A program made the translations under genes and the position numbers. From the NCBI GenBank assembly GCA_019359595.1, contig JAHHGZ010000018.1, positions 88,914 to 152,913 on the forward strand: 64,000 nt of DNA, in the 5' to 3' direction. Below the pieces are notes generated by a model. It was not told the origin of the DNA and did no database searches. It saw nothing but the letters and a program-made list of their open reading frames with translations. Numbering within the stretch: the stretch's first letter is position 1; each line of letters opens with the position of its first letter. Positions 1 through 8,367 of the stretch are shown piece by piece. Source of the stretch: Cyanomargarita calcarea GSE-NOS-MK-12-04C. GTDB lineage: Bacteria; Cyanobacteriota; Cyanobacteriia; Cyanobacteriales; Nostocaceae.

Positions 1-111
1 AGTTTGCATATTTAAAATTCATGTAACTCTTGTGGGGTGGGTTCTAGTTCTTCCGAATTATGCAATGTTTATTTGTGGAGCAGCTTCTTCCCCTCTACAG
101 TTCCCATAAAA

Positions 112-139
112 AAAAGTCTCTCAATATTGAGAGACTTTT
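112..139 (-). terminator. Rho-independent terminator of the repeat membrane protein gene
   Basis: A perfect 28-bp palindrome (AAAAGTCTCTC...GAGAGACTTTT) lies just past the stop codon of the minus-strand gene ending at 167. Read on the minus strand, the stem is followed by an uninterrupted run of eight T residues, the classic intrinsic terminator layout. The 111 bases to its left, up to the window edge, hold nothing I recognise. Confidence 0.85.
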
Positions 140-166
140 ATAGGTTAGCGGAGAAAACTGATAAAT

Positions 167-3100
167 CTATGAATAGACAGCCATCGCACCACCAATAGCT
201 GAGAAAATCGCCGAAACTACTGCTGTGGTAAACAACCACCATGCTGCTGATGCGGCCGCTTTGCGAGTTTCTTCAGCTTGTTTTTGTGCTTGATGCTTCA
301 CATCTTCCAACCGACGCTGTGCTTCTTGCTGAATCCGTTCGGCTCGTTGTAGTACAGTGTTCCGTGCTCGTTCGATTTGGTCGATGATGCGGTTGGCATC
401 AGCTTCGGAAATATCATCACGAGAACTCATAATGGCAACCATCGTTTCCCGGTCGAAAGCAGAAAGGCGATCGCGTAATGCATCAAATCCAGCTTGTGGG
501 TCGTCAAACAACTTGCGAACATCCCGTTTGATGCCGTCATAGTTGAGTTCAGGACGTTCCAAAGCGTTGAGGTAATTGCGAATTCGGTCAAAAACCCCAT
601 CAATTGCGTCTTGAATACCGCGTTGGATGCTCCGAACTTGTTCGACAAATCGCTCCTGCACTGAAACTATATTATCAGCAATGCCTGCCGCTTCTTCATC
701 GGAAATATCTTCACGAATCTTCAACAAGGCAATAATACTAGAGCGGTCAAAGTGAGATAAGCGATCGCCTAAACTTTCCATCCCGACTCGAGGGTCGTGC
801 AGCAATAACTGCAAATCCCGTTTAATCCCTTCCGGATTCAATTCTTCCTTACCAGTTTGTCGCAAATATTCTTGCAGATAAGCTTGGAAAGTTTCGACTC
901 TTTGCTGTGTCCGTGTAGCCAAACGACGAGGCGATCGCACGATATTCTTAATCGAGTTTTGGGTCGAATCAATTATCTGATTTACCTGCTCCTCACTCAA
1001 ATCCTGACGCTGACTCACCAACTTAACTAAAGTATCTCTATCTAACTGCGACAACCTGCGACGCAAAGCTAAAGCACCCTCTTTCGGATTTTCAAACAAT
1101 TTCGTCAAGTCCCGTTGAATACCTTCAGGGTTCAATTCTGTTTTACCAGTGTTCCGGAGGTAATCGGCAATGGTTGTTGTTACTGAGTCATATTGTTCCT
1201 TCGCCTTATCCATCACAACTTGGGGTGCGCGGCGGACGCTATGCCAGGATTGCTCTACTTGACCGATAATTTGATTCACTTGGTCTTCGCTCAAATCTTG
1301 CCGCTCGCTCAGTAATTTCACCAAAGTGTCGCGGTCAAAACGAGACAAACGCGATTGAATTGCAGCAATCCCAGCTTGGGGATCATCCAACAGAGTTTTG
1401 AGGTCAGCCCGAATCGCATCGGGATTCAACTCAGATTTACCAGTATTCCGCAAATATGACTCTAAATTCAACCACAGAGTTTCTGCTTGATATTTTGCCT
1501 GTTCCCCTAATCCTTTAGACTCAATCAATACTTTGTCAAACTCTTTCGCCAATTCGTCCAGAATTTGGTCTGCTTCCTCTGGATGAATATCATTCCGTTC
1601 TAGCAGAATCTCACGCAATTCTTGGCGGTCAAACTGAGAAAATCGCCGTGATAGTGTTTCAAAATCCGCGTCTGGCTCTGACAAAAGGACTTTAAAATTT
1701 TTTTCAATTCCTTCTTTTGATAAATCAGCCTTGCTAGTAACCAGCAGATAACTTTCCACTCGGCGTTGCAAGTCTTGGACAATTTCCTTCTCTTCAGTTG
1801 CAGTCACAGTCACCAGAACTTCTTGGCGGATAACTTCCAATTGGTCGGCAATTCTGTTGATTTCTGTTTGCGTTAGCAGCCCCCGTTGCTGCAAAATATT
1901 CACAAAATCGTTACGGGACAATCTTTCCAACTCTTGCCGCACTATTCCGGGGTCAGCTGCAGGGTCGTGGATGACATGGCGAAATTCTTCGGAAATTTTT
2001 TCCCGGCTCAATTGCCAAGCATAAGTATTGAGTAGGTAATTTTCCACATCCGCTCGAACTGTGCTAAATGGTTCCGAGGGCGTGGGTAGTCCTAACTTAT
2101 CAGCTTGTTTAGTTGCTTTATCTTTGACTGTGGAAAGGGTGCCCAAAATTTTCTCGACATCCAAATCGGATAAATCCACCCGTCCCAACACAATACCCGT
2201 CAGCGCCGATATTCCCTGCTGTAGTGTCTGCTGAATCGGGTTTTGATTAGCATCTGCGCTCCCTTTTTGGTTAGAACGCATTTCCCCCATTAACTGGTCT
2301 ACTTTCCGACTCAGTTCATCTGTCTTAGTTTGTCCGGGTTGCACAGTTTTGAGATACTCCATCAACTCACCCAATCGGTCTGGTTGTGGTGAGTGCTGAC
2401 CAACTACTTGCTGCCAAACACCATATAATGTCTCGGCAATGCGAGTCACATCTCGTTTTGATAAATCTGTGCGACTGCTAACCAACTCAATAAACTTGTT
2501 GCGGTCGATATTGCGCAGGTCGGAAGAACCTGCTAGAGCCTTCAATTGCGGGTCGTTGAGTAACTTTTCAAACTCACCCCGAATCTTGGACAAATCTAGC
2601 TCCGGGGGACGCACCATTTCTAAGTAATCTTCAATGCTGTCCTTAATACTACCGGGGTCAATGGCCGTGCCTATTTCCCGACGGACTGCTGCTGCTGCCG
2701 CTTCTGCCGTTGCCACCACTTGGTTGCTCATTGCTTTTGCACCCAGTGCGGCAGTCGCTGTTCCCATAATCGCCTGGAAGCCAGAAGTTGCCGAATTGAC
2801 CACAGAACCGATTAAAGAACCTACTGTTGTAGAACTTACCCACACTAGGAGGAGAAAGTATGCACCCCAAATCACCAAACCTAAGATAGCTCCTAGTCCG
2901 GGGCTGAAAATCATCAAGCTAAGTTTGACAGCAAGAAAACAAGCAATAGCTAAAGCGATCGTGACAGTTACTAACGTCCACATCCCAACAGCCGTACCAA
3001 TTTTGCGAATCGTGCCGCCAAAGCTTCCGACTTCCTCGTGACTCGAATCTGAACTGGATGAATGCCCCAAGTAGGAAATCCCGGCAGCAACTGAGAGGTT

Positions 3101-3286
3101 TGTTAATACTAATTGAATCGCAAAAGCCAGAATTACACCGGAGATTAAAGCCACAAAAAAGCGCGGTCCAGAATTGACAAGCGACGCTTGGGTTGGTGAG
3201 ATTAATGAGGTGTCTGCAGGAGGGACTTGCAAAAGCCAAACTATTGGCTTGTACAGTTCCAATATAATTTCCGTACTATGAAACAT
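167..3286 (-). CDS. Large membrane protein with seven tandem ~65-90 aa alpha-helical repeats
   Basis: A 1039-aa protein of unknown function. Three hydrophobic segments lie near residues 38-67, 98-122 and 127-155, and another at the very C-terminus (about 1012-1037). The soluble middle is built from about seven copies of one module. Each copy has the pattern [ED]LnpegIrrDlkkLldDPqag...rLsrFDRdtlvkLlsxRxDlSeeqvnqIid, beginning near residues 226, 425, 518, 606, 695, 785 and 880, with charged helical linkers between them. The last five copies are the most alike, suggesting recent internal duplication. The ATG at 3286 has purine-rich AGGAAGAAAATAGG just upstream. I do not recognise a named family. 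By architecture it could be a membrane-anchored scaffold; that is inference. Confidence 0.8.
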   Translation of the reverse strand: MFHSTEIILELYKPIVWLLQVPPADTSLISPTQASLVNSGPRFFVALISGVILAFAIQLVLTNLSVAAGISYLGHSSSSDSSHEEVGSFGGTIRKIGTAVGMWTLVTVTIALAIACFLAVKLSLMIFSPGLGAILGLVIWGAYFLLLVWVSSTTVGSLIGSVVNSATSGFQAIMGTATAALGAKAMSNQVVATAEAAAAAVRREIGTAIDPGSIKDSIEDYLEMVRPPELDLSKIRGEFEKLLNDPQLKALAGSSDLRNIDRNKFIELVSSRTDLSKRDVTRIAETLYGVWQQVVGQHSPQPDRLGELMEYLKTVQPGQTKTDELSRKVDQLMGEMRSNQKGSADANQNPIQQTLQQGISALTGIVLGRVDLSDLDVEKILGTLSTVKDKATKQADKLGLPTPSEPFSTVRADVENYLLNTYAWQLSREKISEEFRHVIHDPAADPGIVRQELERLSRNDFVNILQQRGLLTQTEINRIADQLEVIRQEVLVTVTATEEKEIVQDLQRRVESYLLVTSKADLSKEGIEKNFKVLLSEPDADFETLSRRFSQFDRQELREILLERNDIHPEEADQILDELAKEFDKVLIESKGLGEQAKYQAETLWLNLESYLRNTGKSELNPDAIRADLKTLLDDPQAGIAAIQSRLSRFDRDTLVKLLSERQDLSEDQVNQIIGQVEQSWHSVRRAPQVVMDKAKEQYDSVTTTIADYLRNTGKTELNPEGIQRDLTKLFENPKEGALALRRRLSQLDRDTLVKLVSQRQDLSEEQVNQIIDSTQNSIKNIVRSPRRLATRTQQRVETFQAYLQEYLRQTGKEELNPEGIKRDLQLLLHDPRVGMESLGDRLSHFDRSSIIALLKIREDISDEEAAGIADNIVSVQERFVEQVRSIQRGIQDAIDGVFDRIRNYLNALERPELNYDGIKRDVRKLFDDPQAGFDALRDRLSAFDRETMVAIMSSRDDISEADANRIIDQIERARNTVLQRAERIQQEAQRRLEDVKHQAQKQAEETRKAAASAAWWLFTTAVVSAIFSAIGGAMAVYS

Positions 3287-3376
3287 CCTATTTTCTTCCT
3301 CTAAACTTAAGTCGGTGAGAATTAAACATAATTTGAGAAAAAATTTTCAATCTATCGCCATCTTTCACAAATAATC

Positions 3377-3413
3377 AACCCCTTGAGCTACAGAATCGTC
3401 GATTTAAGGGGTT
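3377..3413. other. Hairpin in the gap before the Hlip genes
   Basis: The 327-bp gap between the divergent gene starting at 3286 and the first Hlip (3614) contains an 8-bp inverted repeat, AACCCCTT (3377-3384) and AAGGGGTT (3406-3413). It could be a terminator or an operator. I see no convincing -35/-10 pair in this gap. Confidence 0.35.
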
Positions 3414-3613
3414 TGACACATCTCTCTAAAGTTGGAATAACTCATCTAGCTAGAGATAGAACTTTTTTGAAATAGTTAAAATGGTAATAATTTATAAAGC
3501 TTGATAATGCTTTGCAAGAAGTCCCAGTAGTTTCTACCCATAGATAGAGAGCAACTTTGTTTTTAATAGCTACATTTAACTTAACAAAACTAAACAAATT
3601 GTTGAGTAAAAAC

Positions 3614-3817
3614 ATGGAAACTCGTCCAAGCACAAACCTACCACCAGTTGCTGTAGAGTATAACGGCAAAGACCGCAACGCTTTTCTGTTTGGCTTCAAC
3701 CCTCAAGCTGAACTTTGGAACGGTCGATTGGCGATGATTGGATTTCTAGCTTATTTACTTTGGGATTTAGCTGGTTATAGCGTTTTACGTGACGTTTTAC
3801 ATCTAGTTAGTTATTAA
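3614..3817 (+). CDS. High-light-inducible protein (Hlip/SCP), copy 1
   Basis: A 67-aa single-helix member of the chlorophyll a/b-binding protein family. The signature AELWNGRLAMIGF (about residues 32-44) holds the conserved Glu and Asn/Arg chlorophyll ligands and starts the single membrane helix. Such proteins bind chlorophyll and carotenoid in the thylakoid membrane and protect photosystem assembly and repair under light stress (known for the family). The ATG at 3614 is preferred over an upstream in-frame start at 3557 because the family begins with M-E-[TS]-R-P and the second copy begins at the same place. It is followed 146 bp downstream by a second Hlip on the same strand. Confidence 0.93.
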   Translation: METRPSTNLPPVAVEYNGKDRNAFLFGFNPQAELWNGRLAMIGFLAYLLWDLAGYSVLRDVLHLVSY

Positions 3818-3963
3818 TTTTGAGTGGTGAGTTATGAGTTTGATTTATTCCTAACTCTTAACTCCACCGCTAGGGTCTATTGCTGCAAAGTAAAGCCAAC
3901 AAGAAAGCAAGCTACACTGCTGACTCTTAGAATCATCCATCAACTTAATTGCGGAGTAAAAAA

Positions 3964-4167
3964 ATGGAATCTCGTCCTTCAAACGATCTACCACCAGTTG
4001 CTAATGCTTACAACGGTCTTGACCGCAATGCCTTTCTCTTTGGTTTCAAGCCTCAAGCCGAATTGTGGAACGGTCGTTTAGCAATGGTTGGATTTCTAGC
4101 TTACCTGCTTTGGGATTTATCCGGTAACAGCGTTTTACGTGACGTATTGCACTTCATTTCATACTAA
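3964..4167 (+). CDS. High-light-inducible protein (Hlip/SCP), copy 2
   Basis: A 67-aa Hlip, a tandem duplicate of the gene at 3614: I count 12 differences, mostly conservative and concentrated in the N-terminal arm. The chlorophyll-binding signature AELWNGRLAMVGF is intact. Both starts are preceded by the same short leader (GAGTAAAAA then ATG), so the duplication probably included the translation start. A hairpin terminator follows at 4204-4237. The two genes may be co-transcribed or have separate light-responsive promoters; I could not identify promoter elements. Confidence 0.93.
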   Translation: MESRPSNDLPPVANAYNGLDRNAFLFGFKPQAELWNGRLAMVGFLAYLLWDLSGNSVLRDVLHFISY

Positions 4168-4203
4168 CTCTCAGTTGTCGCAATCCTAAATTCAAATATA
4201 TAT

Positions 4204-4237
4204 AGAAACCCGACAAGTTTTACGAAGTCGGGTTTCT
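4204..4237. terminator. Hairpin terminator between convergent genes (Hlip and histidine kinase)
   Basis: An 11-bp perfect stem, AGAAACCCGAC / GTCGGGTTTCT, closes a loop reading AAGTTTTACGAA. It lies between the stop of the Hlip (+) and the stop of the histidine kinase (-), so it can act in both directions. The same stem core and loop recur at 58412-58443, again between convergent genes. Confidence 0.7.
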
Positions 4238-4291
4238 GCACATCAACAATAATTGACAACTCCCGTATGGGCGCTTTTTACCCTGCCCCTC

Positions 4292-5413
4292 CTAACTCCC
4301 CAATTTTGCTTTTAGCAAACGGAACCAAAAGCGAGAACCACCATTAGGACGGTGTGAATAAGCAATCTCTCCACCCCATCTTTCAACTGTAATCCGGCAA
4401 AAATAAAGTCCCAATCCTGCTCTACCGACATTGCTTTTACCTTGAGAAAACTTTTGAAATAAAGTTGGGGCAACCTCGGGTGGTACACCATTACCTTCAT
4501 CCTCTACACTGACGGTAATATATTCCCCATCTTGTTCTAAACCAATAGTCACAGTAGACCCTGGTGGGCTGTGACGAAAAGCATTTTCTCCGAGATTGTA
4601 AATTACCCGATCCAAACGTGATTTATCACCAATAACTTTCCAATCGACTGAAGAATCGACATTAGGAGCTAGATGCAATTGTATATTGCCGATTGCAAAA
4701 GTTGGTGTTAAAAGTTGGATAACTTCCTGTGCAGAAATTAGGGCATTTGGTGCTTTCTCGGGATTGTTTGTAAAAGTTTCTAAAGACTGAACCTCCGCAG
4801 AAAATGCATCCAATATTTCCCGAATTAACATTTCTTGTTTGGTAGATTGTTTTCTACCTATTTCCAAACGTTCTTTACCTTTAGGAGTTAAATTTTCAAA
4901 CTCTAAAAGAGCAAAGCAGCAGTTAATACCGCTTAACTGCCCTGCTATATCATGTATAATACAATGTATTAAAACTTCTTTTTTCTGATTTTCTTTCAGA
5001 ATTTGCTGATAATTCAATTGATTCTCTCTAGCTTTTTGAATCAGACTTTGTTTTTCTTTATAGGCTTCATCTAACAGTTCAATTAATAATATTTTTTTAT
5101 CGTTCAAGCAAACTGCGGAAGCTTCAAAATAGTATTCTTTTCCAGATAAATCCTGGTCAGTCCACATCCCAGATTTTAGTGTATTTTTATCCGGTTGCTG
5201 CCAAAATTCTTCCGTATCAATTAAAAAATTTTCTAAAAAAGGGAAATCCTGTTCTGGTATTAATACCCTCATTCCCGATTTTACTTTTCGAGGACAAAAA
5301 TGCCTCAACCAATCAGGTATAGTCCCGGTGATTCTAAATGAACCAACATCTAATCGTTCTAATACTAGAAAATTCAAGGCTGCGAAAAGGTCTGCTGTGA
5401 TATAATCGCTCAT
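4292..5413 (-). CDS. Histidine kinase with N-terminal PAS-like region
   Basis: A 373-aa cytoplasmic kinase with no membrane segment. Residues 1-120 look PAS-like. A short coiled coil (115-145) leads to an H-box with H154 (IIHDIAGQLSG). The HATPase_c boxes follow: N-box NLGENAFRHS, G1 VEDEGNGVP, F-box FQKFSQG and G2 GRAGLGLYF. It would autophosphorylate H154 and pass the phosphate to an unlinked response regulator, since none is encoded in the window. It is the last gene of a five-gene minus-strand operon (8976 to 4292), 38 bp after the small PAS-like gene, which it probably works with. The H-box has Ile-Ala where His-Glu-[IL]-[KR] is usual, so it belongs to a divergent HisKA class. Confidence 0.88.
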   Translation of the reverse strand: MSDYITADLFAALNFLVLERLDVGSFRITGTIPDWLRHFCPRKVKSGMRVLIPEQDFPFLENFLIDTEEFWQQPDKNTLKSGMWTDQDLSGKEYYFEASAVCLNDKKILLIELLDEAYKEKQSLIQKARENQLNYQQILKENQKKEVLIHCIIHDIAGQLSGINCCFALLEFENLTPKGKERLEIGRKQSTKQEMLIREILDAFSAEVQSLETFTNNPEKAPNALISAQEVIQLLTPTFAIGNIQLHLAPNVDSSVDWKVIGDKSRLDRVIYNLGENAFRHSPPGSTVTIGLEQDGEYITVSVEDEGNGVPPEVAPTLFQKFSQGKSNVGRAGLGLYFCRITVERWGGEIAYSHRPNGGSRFWFRLLKAKLGS

Positions 5414-5451
5414 AATTTCAACAAGCCTCGATAATTCTTCTTGGCTGTATT

Positions 5452-5853
5452 TTAACTATCCAATATTCTAGTTAATTTTTCATGCAACAGGACAGAATCG
5501 TTTGCTTGCTGCTGAATTATACTAATTTGCATTTCATCTAAAGTTGCATCTAAAAGCAACACCCAATCTCCCTCATCTGAAGGAAAAATATGAACATCTG
5601 CACAAAGACCATAATCAGTTTTCATCCGGGGTAAAAATAAGGGAAAACCATCTAATGGCAAAAGACCTTCCAGGAAAAAGATTTGCTGACTGACATTTTC
5701 CCCCTCGTGCAGTTCATTCAGTCCATATGCTGCCAAGTTACCACCCCAAGTTGATAAGTAGCCATCTTTGCTTACTAAAAGATAAGCAAGAGACGATTTC
5801 TCTAAAATCATAGTTATCAGATAAACTATAACAGATGTGGGGACATCTAACAT
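5452..5853 (-). CDS. Small PAS-like sensor protein in the GTPase operon
   Basis: A 133-aa protein I recognise only as PAS-like: the stretch LAYLLVSKDGYLSTWGGN followed by LEGLLPL resembles the start of a PAS fold. Its ATG begins immediately after the stop codon of the GTPase gene. The Shine-Dalgarno GGAGG lies inside the last codons of the GTPase, spaced 7 nt, a strong sign of translational coupling and a fixed protein ratio. It may present a ligand or the GTPase to the kinase encoded next. That role is inferred from context only. Confidence 0.75.
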   Translation of the reverse strand: MLDVPTSVIVYLITMILEKSSLAYLLVSKDGYLSTWGGNLAAYGLNELHEGENVSQQIFFLEGLLPLDGFPLFLPRMKTDYGLCADVHIFPSDEGDWVLLLDATLDEMQISIIQQQANDSVLLHEKLTRILDS

Positions 5854-6351
5854 CTATCCCTCCAATATTTTCTTACCAATAGTTTGGAAAACTTCTTCGA
5901 CACCCCAACCATTTTTGGCACTAGTTTTGATGGCAATCCAACCTTTCTGAATAACTTGATTGATTTCTAGTTCATCAATTTCCCATTCCTCTGCTAAATC
6001 GGATTTGTTAATTATCAAAACAAAGGGAACTTTTCCAATGGTTTCTTCTACCCTTTTTTGTAAATTGAAGGCTTTCTCTAATGTATTGCGTCTGGTTCCG
6101 TCTACTACCAATAAATAACCAGATGACCCTCGCAAATAAGACATTTTGACTTTTTGAAATTCATCTTCACCATAGAGATCCCAAAGAATAAGATTTAATT
6201 CTTTTCCTTGAATATCTACTACTTTTTTATCTATTTTTACACCGACTGTAGTTTGGTAATTTTCTGAAAAAATGCTATTTACAAAACGTGCAACTAAGCT
6301 CGTTTTGCCTGTAGCGAATGAACCTACCATACAGATTTTTTTCTGGAGCAT
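5854..6351 (-). CDS. Ras/Rab-like small GTPase
   Basis: A 165-aa single-domain GTPase of the Ras superfamily. All five G boxes are visible: G1 GSFATGKTS (10-18), G2 Thr in the TTVGV stretch (35-39), G3 WDLYGED (57-63), G4 NKSD, and G5 TSAKN. The catalytic Gln after the G3 glycine (Gln61 in Ras) is replaced by Glu, so intrinsic hydrolysis is probably slow and a GAP-like partner is likely needed. There is no C-terminal prenylation Cys, as expected in bacteria. The gene lies between the OmpA-domain gene (21 bp upstream) and the translationally coupled PAS-like gene. A switch controlling the membrane protein or kinase encoded beside it is the obvious inference. Confidence 0.92.
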   Translation of the reverse strand: MLQKKICMVGSFATGKTSLVARFVNSIFSENYQTTVGVKIDKKVVDIQGKELNLILWDLYGEDEFQKVKMSYLRGSSGYLLVVDGTRRNTLEKAFNLQKRVEETIGKVPFVLIINKSDLAEEWEIDELEINQVIQKGWIAIKTSAKNGWGVEEVFQTIGKKILEG

Positions 6352-6372
6352 ATAATATAAATACTCCTTGTT

Positions 6373-8184
6373 TTATTGAGAGTTATCGCTGAGGAATACC
6401 TTAAAAGATACCCTGCGATTATATTGTTTATTTTCTCCGGTAACTCCTTGGTTTAGAGGTTGTGTAGAACCTGCTCCCTCATATTTAAAGTTGTTAATGT
6501 TAATACCCTGAGATTTGAAAAAAGATAATGTTTTCTCAGCCCGAGCTTGGCTAAGAATTATATTTCTTGTTTCCTTTCCAGTTGTATTCGTATGTCCCAC
6601 TATTTGAATTTGGACATCCCGATCCAGAGATTTGCCTGTATCCTGTATTTCTTGAATTTTTTGCACTAAACTCTGGAGTTTTTTTTCTTCATTGGGCAAA
6701 AGATTCGTTGTTCCTTCGGAAAAAAAGAGCATTACTTCTTCAATCTGTTTTTTGTATAATTGCAGTTGATTGATATCTAAATTAATAAGATTTTTATCTT
6801 CAAATTGAGTAATTCCGGGGATGTAATGCCAGATTGTTCTTACTCGTGCAATCCATTGAGCGGGTGCAGTCCCTGTAGCTTTTAATATACCTTTTTCCTC
6901 AACTTGTAACGATACAGTTTTTGGTGGTTGCAACAATTCTTCGGCTCGTTTAACGATAAATTCTGGCTCAAGTGATAGGTAAGATTGCCATTTACTATTG
7001 ATATTTTTCGGATTAAGAGTCGCTTGTTCAATTAGCCGAAGTGGGTCTTGTGCTAACGGGTCACGCATCCCAGTTAGGAAATATTTACCATTTTTTCGCT
7101 CGACTTTGATGACAATAATTCCTGGCTCTTGGTTGAGTTTATCCAGATACGCAGACCAACGGAATTGCTCCCTAACAGTGAAAAAACCCCAAACCCCAAG
7201 AGCGATCGCTGCTGTACCGACAAGACCCCAATTATAAGGATATCTTTTTTTGGGTGGAGTCTTATACCGAGCTTCCAAACAGGGTTTTAGATAAGGCTGG
7301 CTGGCTGCAAATGGATCTGTTTCTCCTTGAAAATCATCAATTTCTCTGCCCAGCTTCAAATGAATTTTCTCAATCGCTTCTTGAAAAACTAACCGCAATT
7401 CTTGGGGTGCATTCCCTCGAATAATCCCTGCGAGTACTGCGGCAGGACCTTCTTCCACCCAAATTGTCAGTTCACCAAACTGCAAACTTTGCAAACCATC
7501 GTTTCTTTCCACGTTAAAGGAATCTTTGACAAAATCTTGGATAGCCGTCAACATCGCTGAAACTAAATCAGGGTCTTGAGCAGTTACCAAAGGAGCTAAA
7601 AAATGTTGCAGTAATAATCCAGTTTTTTTGTGAATTAAAAATACTTGTTCCACTCGGTAGACCAGCGTGCGGAGCATCACCACTTCAGCGAATGATTTGC
7701 CTGTCTGTCGGGCTTCTAGTCTCCATTTAAAGCTCTGGGGTGATACACTATGCTCCAAAGTTTGATTTAAAGTTTGAAGCATCTCCTGTAGTGTTGTGGA
7801 AATAGCCTTACGAGTGGCTGGTCCGATGATCGGAAAAATCGCTTCTGAAAGAATTTTTAAATCTTGTTTAACAGAAGAATCAATTGCTTGCTCAACGGTA
7901 GGCATTATTGCTTCACCAAGCTTCTTATCTTGCATTGAACGCAATATAATGGCTTCTGGAAGCAATTTGCTGATGTCTTCTGGGATAATTTGGGGATTAT
8001 CTAAGCGTTCGTAGAGCTTGTTTAGTTGAGTGGGCTCAACACCCAGAAGCAAAGTACGCAGTTCGCTAAATTCATCAGCAACATTTGTACGGTCGTTATT
8101 TTTACTGATGTCCTCACCTTCCAAAGAAATAGTGAAAACTTCGGGGGATTTTGTTGGTATTCCATTCTTTGAATAGTCACTCAT
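6373..8184 (-). CDS. Membrane protein with large cytoplasmic domain and C-terminal OmpA (peptidoglycan-binding) domain
   Basis: A 603-aa protein with three parts. Residues 1-310 are soluble and helical, without a family I can name. There is one membrane segment (about 318-336, WGLVGTAAIALGVWGFF). The exported part (337-603) contains a BON-like stretch (IIVIKVERKNGKYFLTG) and an OmpA/MotB C-terminal domain (about 480-600, QIQIVGHTNTTG ... LSQARAEKTLSFF ... YNRRVSF). The OmpA domain binds peptidoglycan (known for the family). The N-terminus is presumably cytoplasmic, where the GTPase of the next gene could contact it. The protein would then couple a cytoplasmic switch to the cell wall, the same logic as a MotB-type anchor; this is inference. 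Confidence 0.88.
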   Translation of the reverse strand: MSDYSKNGIPTKSPEVFTISLEGEDISKNNDRTNVADEFSELRTLLLGVEPTQLNKLYERLDNPQIIPEDISKLLPEAIILRSMQDKKLGEAIMPTVEQAIDSSVKQDLKILSEAIFPIIGPATRKAISTTLQEMLQTLNQTLEHSVSPQSFKWRLEARQTGKSFAEVVMLRTLVYRVEQVFLIHKKTGLLLQHFLAPLVTAQDPDLVSAMLTAIQDFVKDSFNVERNDGLQSLQFGELTIWVEEGPAAVLAGIIRGNAPQELRLVFQEAIEKIHLKLGREIDDFQGETDPFAASQPYLKPCLEARYKTPPKKRYPYNWGLVGTAAIALGVWGFFTVREQFRWSAYLDKLNQEPGIIVIKVERKNGKYFLTGMRDPLAQDPLRLIEQATLNPKNINSKWQSYLSLEPEFIVKRAEELLQPPKTVSLQVEEKGILKATGTAPAQWIARVRTIWHYIPGITQFEDKNLINLDINQLQLYKKQIEEVMLFFSEGTTNLLPNEEKKLQSLVQKIQEIQDTGKSLDRDVQIQIVGHTNTTGKETRNIILSQARAEKTLSFFKSQGININNFKYEGAGSTQPLNQGVTGENKQYNRRVSFKVFLSDNSQ

Positions 8185-8270
8185 TGTAAAAATCCCCCAA
8201 GAAAGATAATTGCTACTAAATTTGAGTCTGTCGCAAAAAAAATTAATTTATCCTCGCTGTTCTTTCTAAT

Positions 8271-8359
8271 ACCCGAACCTCATCAGGTCGCCCGTTTTGA
8301 GTTGGGGTTCCAATCCACAATATATATAAACCTCCTTCTTCCTTCTTCCTTCTTCCTTC
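8271..8359. repeat. Composite dispersed repeat plus CTTCTTC heptamer array, copy 1
   Basis: A block containing CGCCCGTTTTGAGTTGGGGTT is followed by about four tandem heptamers (CTTCTTC register). The same composite, in the same orientation, recurs at 31584-31653 and 53678-53873. Here it sits in the 183-bp gap between the coiled-coil gene and the OmpA-domain gene of one operon. Confidence 0.75.
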
Positions 8360-8367
8360 AACATCAT

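Noticed and set aside
2634..3041. A 135-aa plus-strand ORF opposite the repeat membrane protein
   Set aside because: Antisense shadow of the coding strand; composition follows the opposite gene and no ribosome-binding site is seen.
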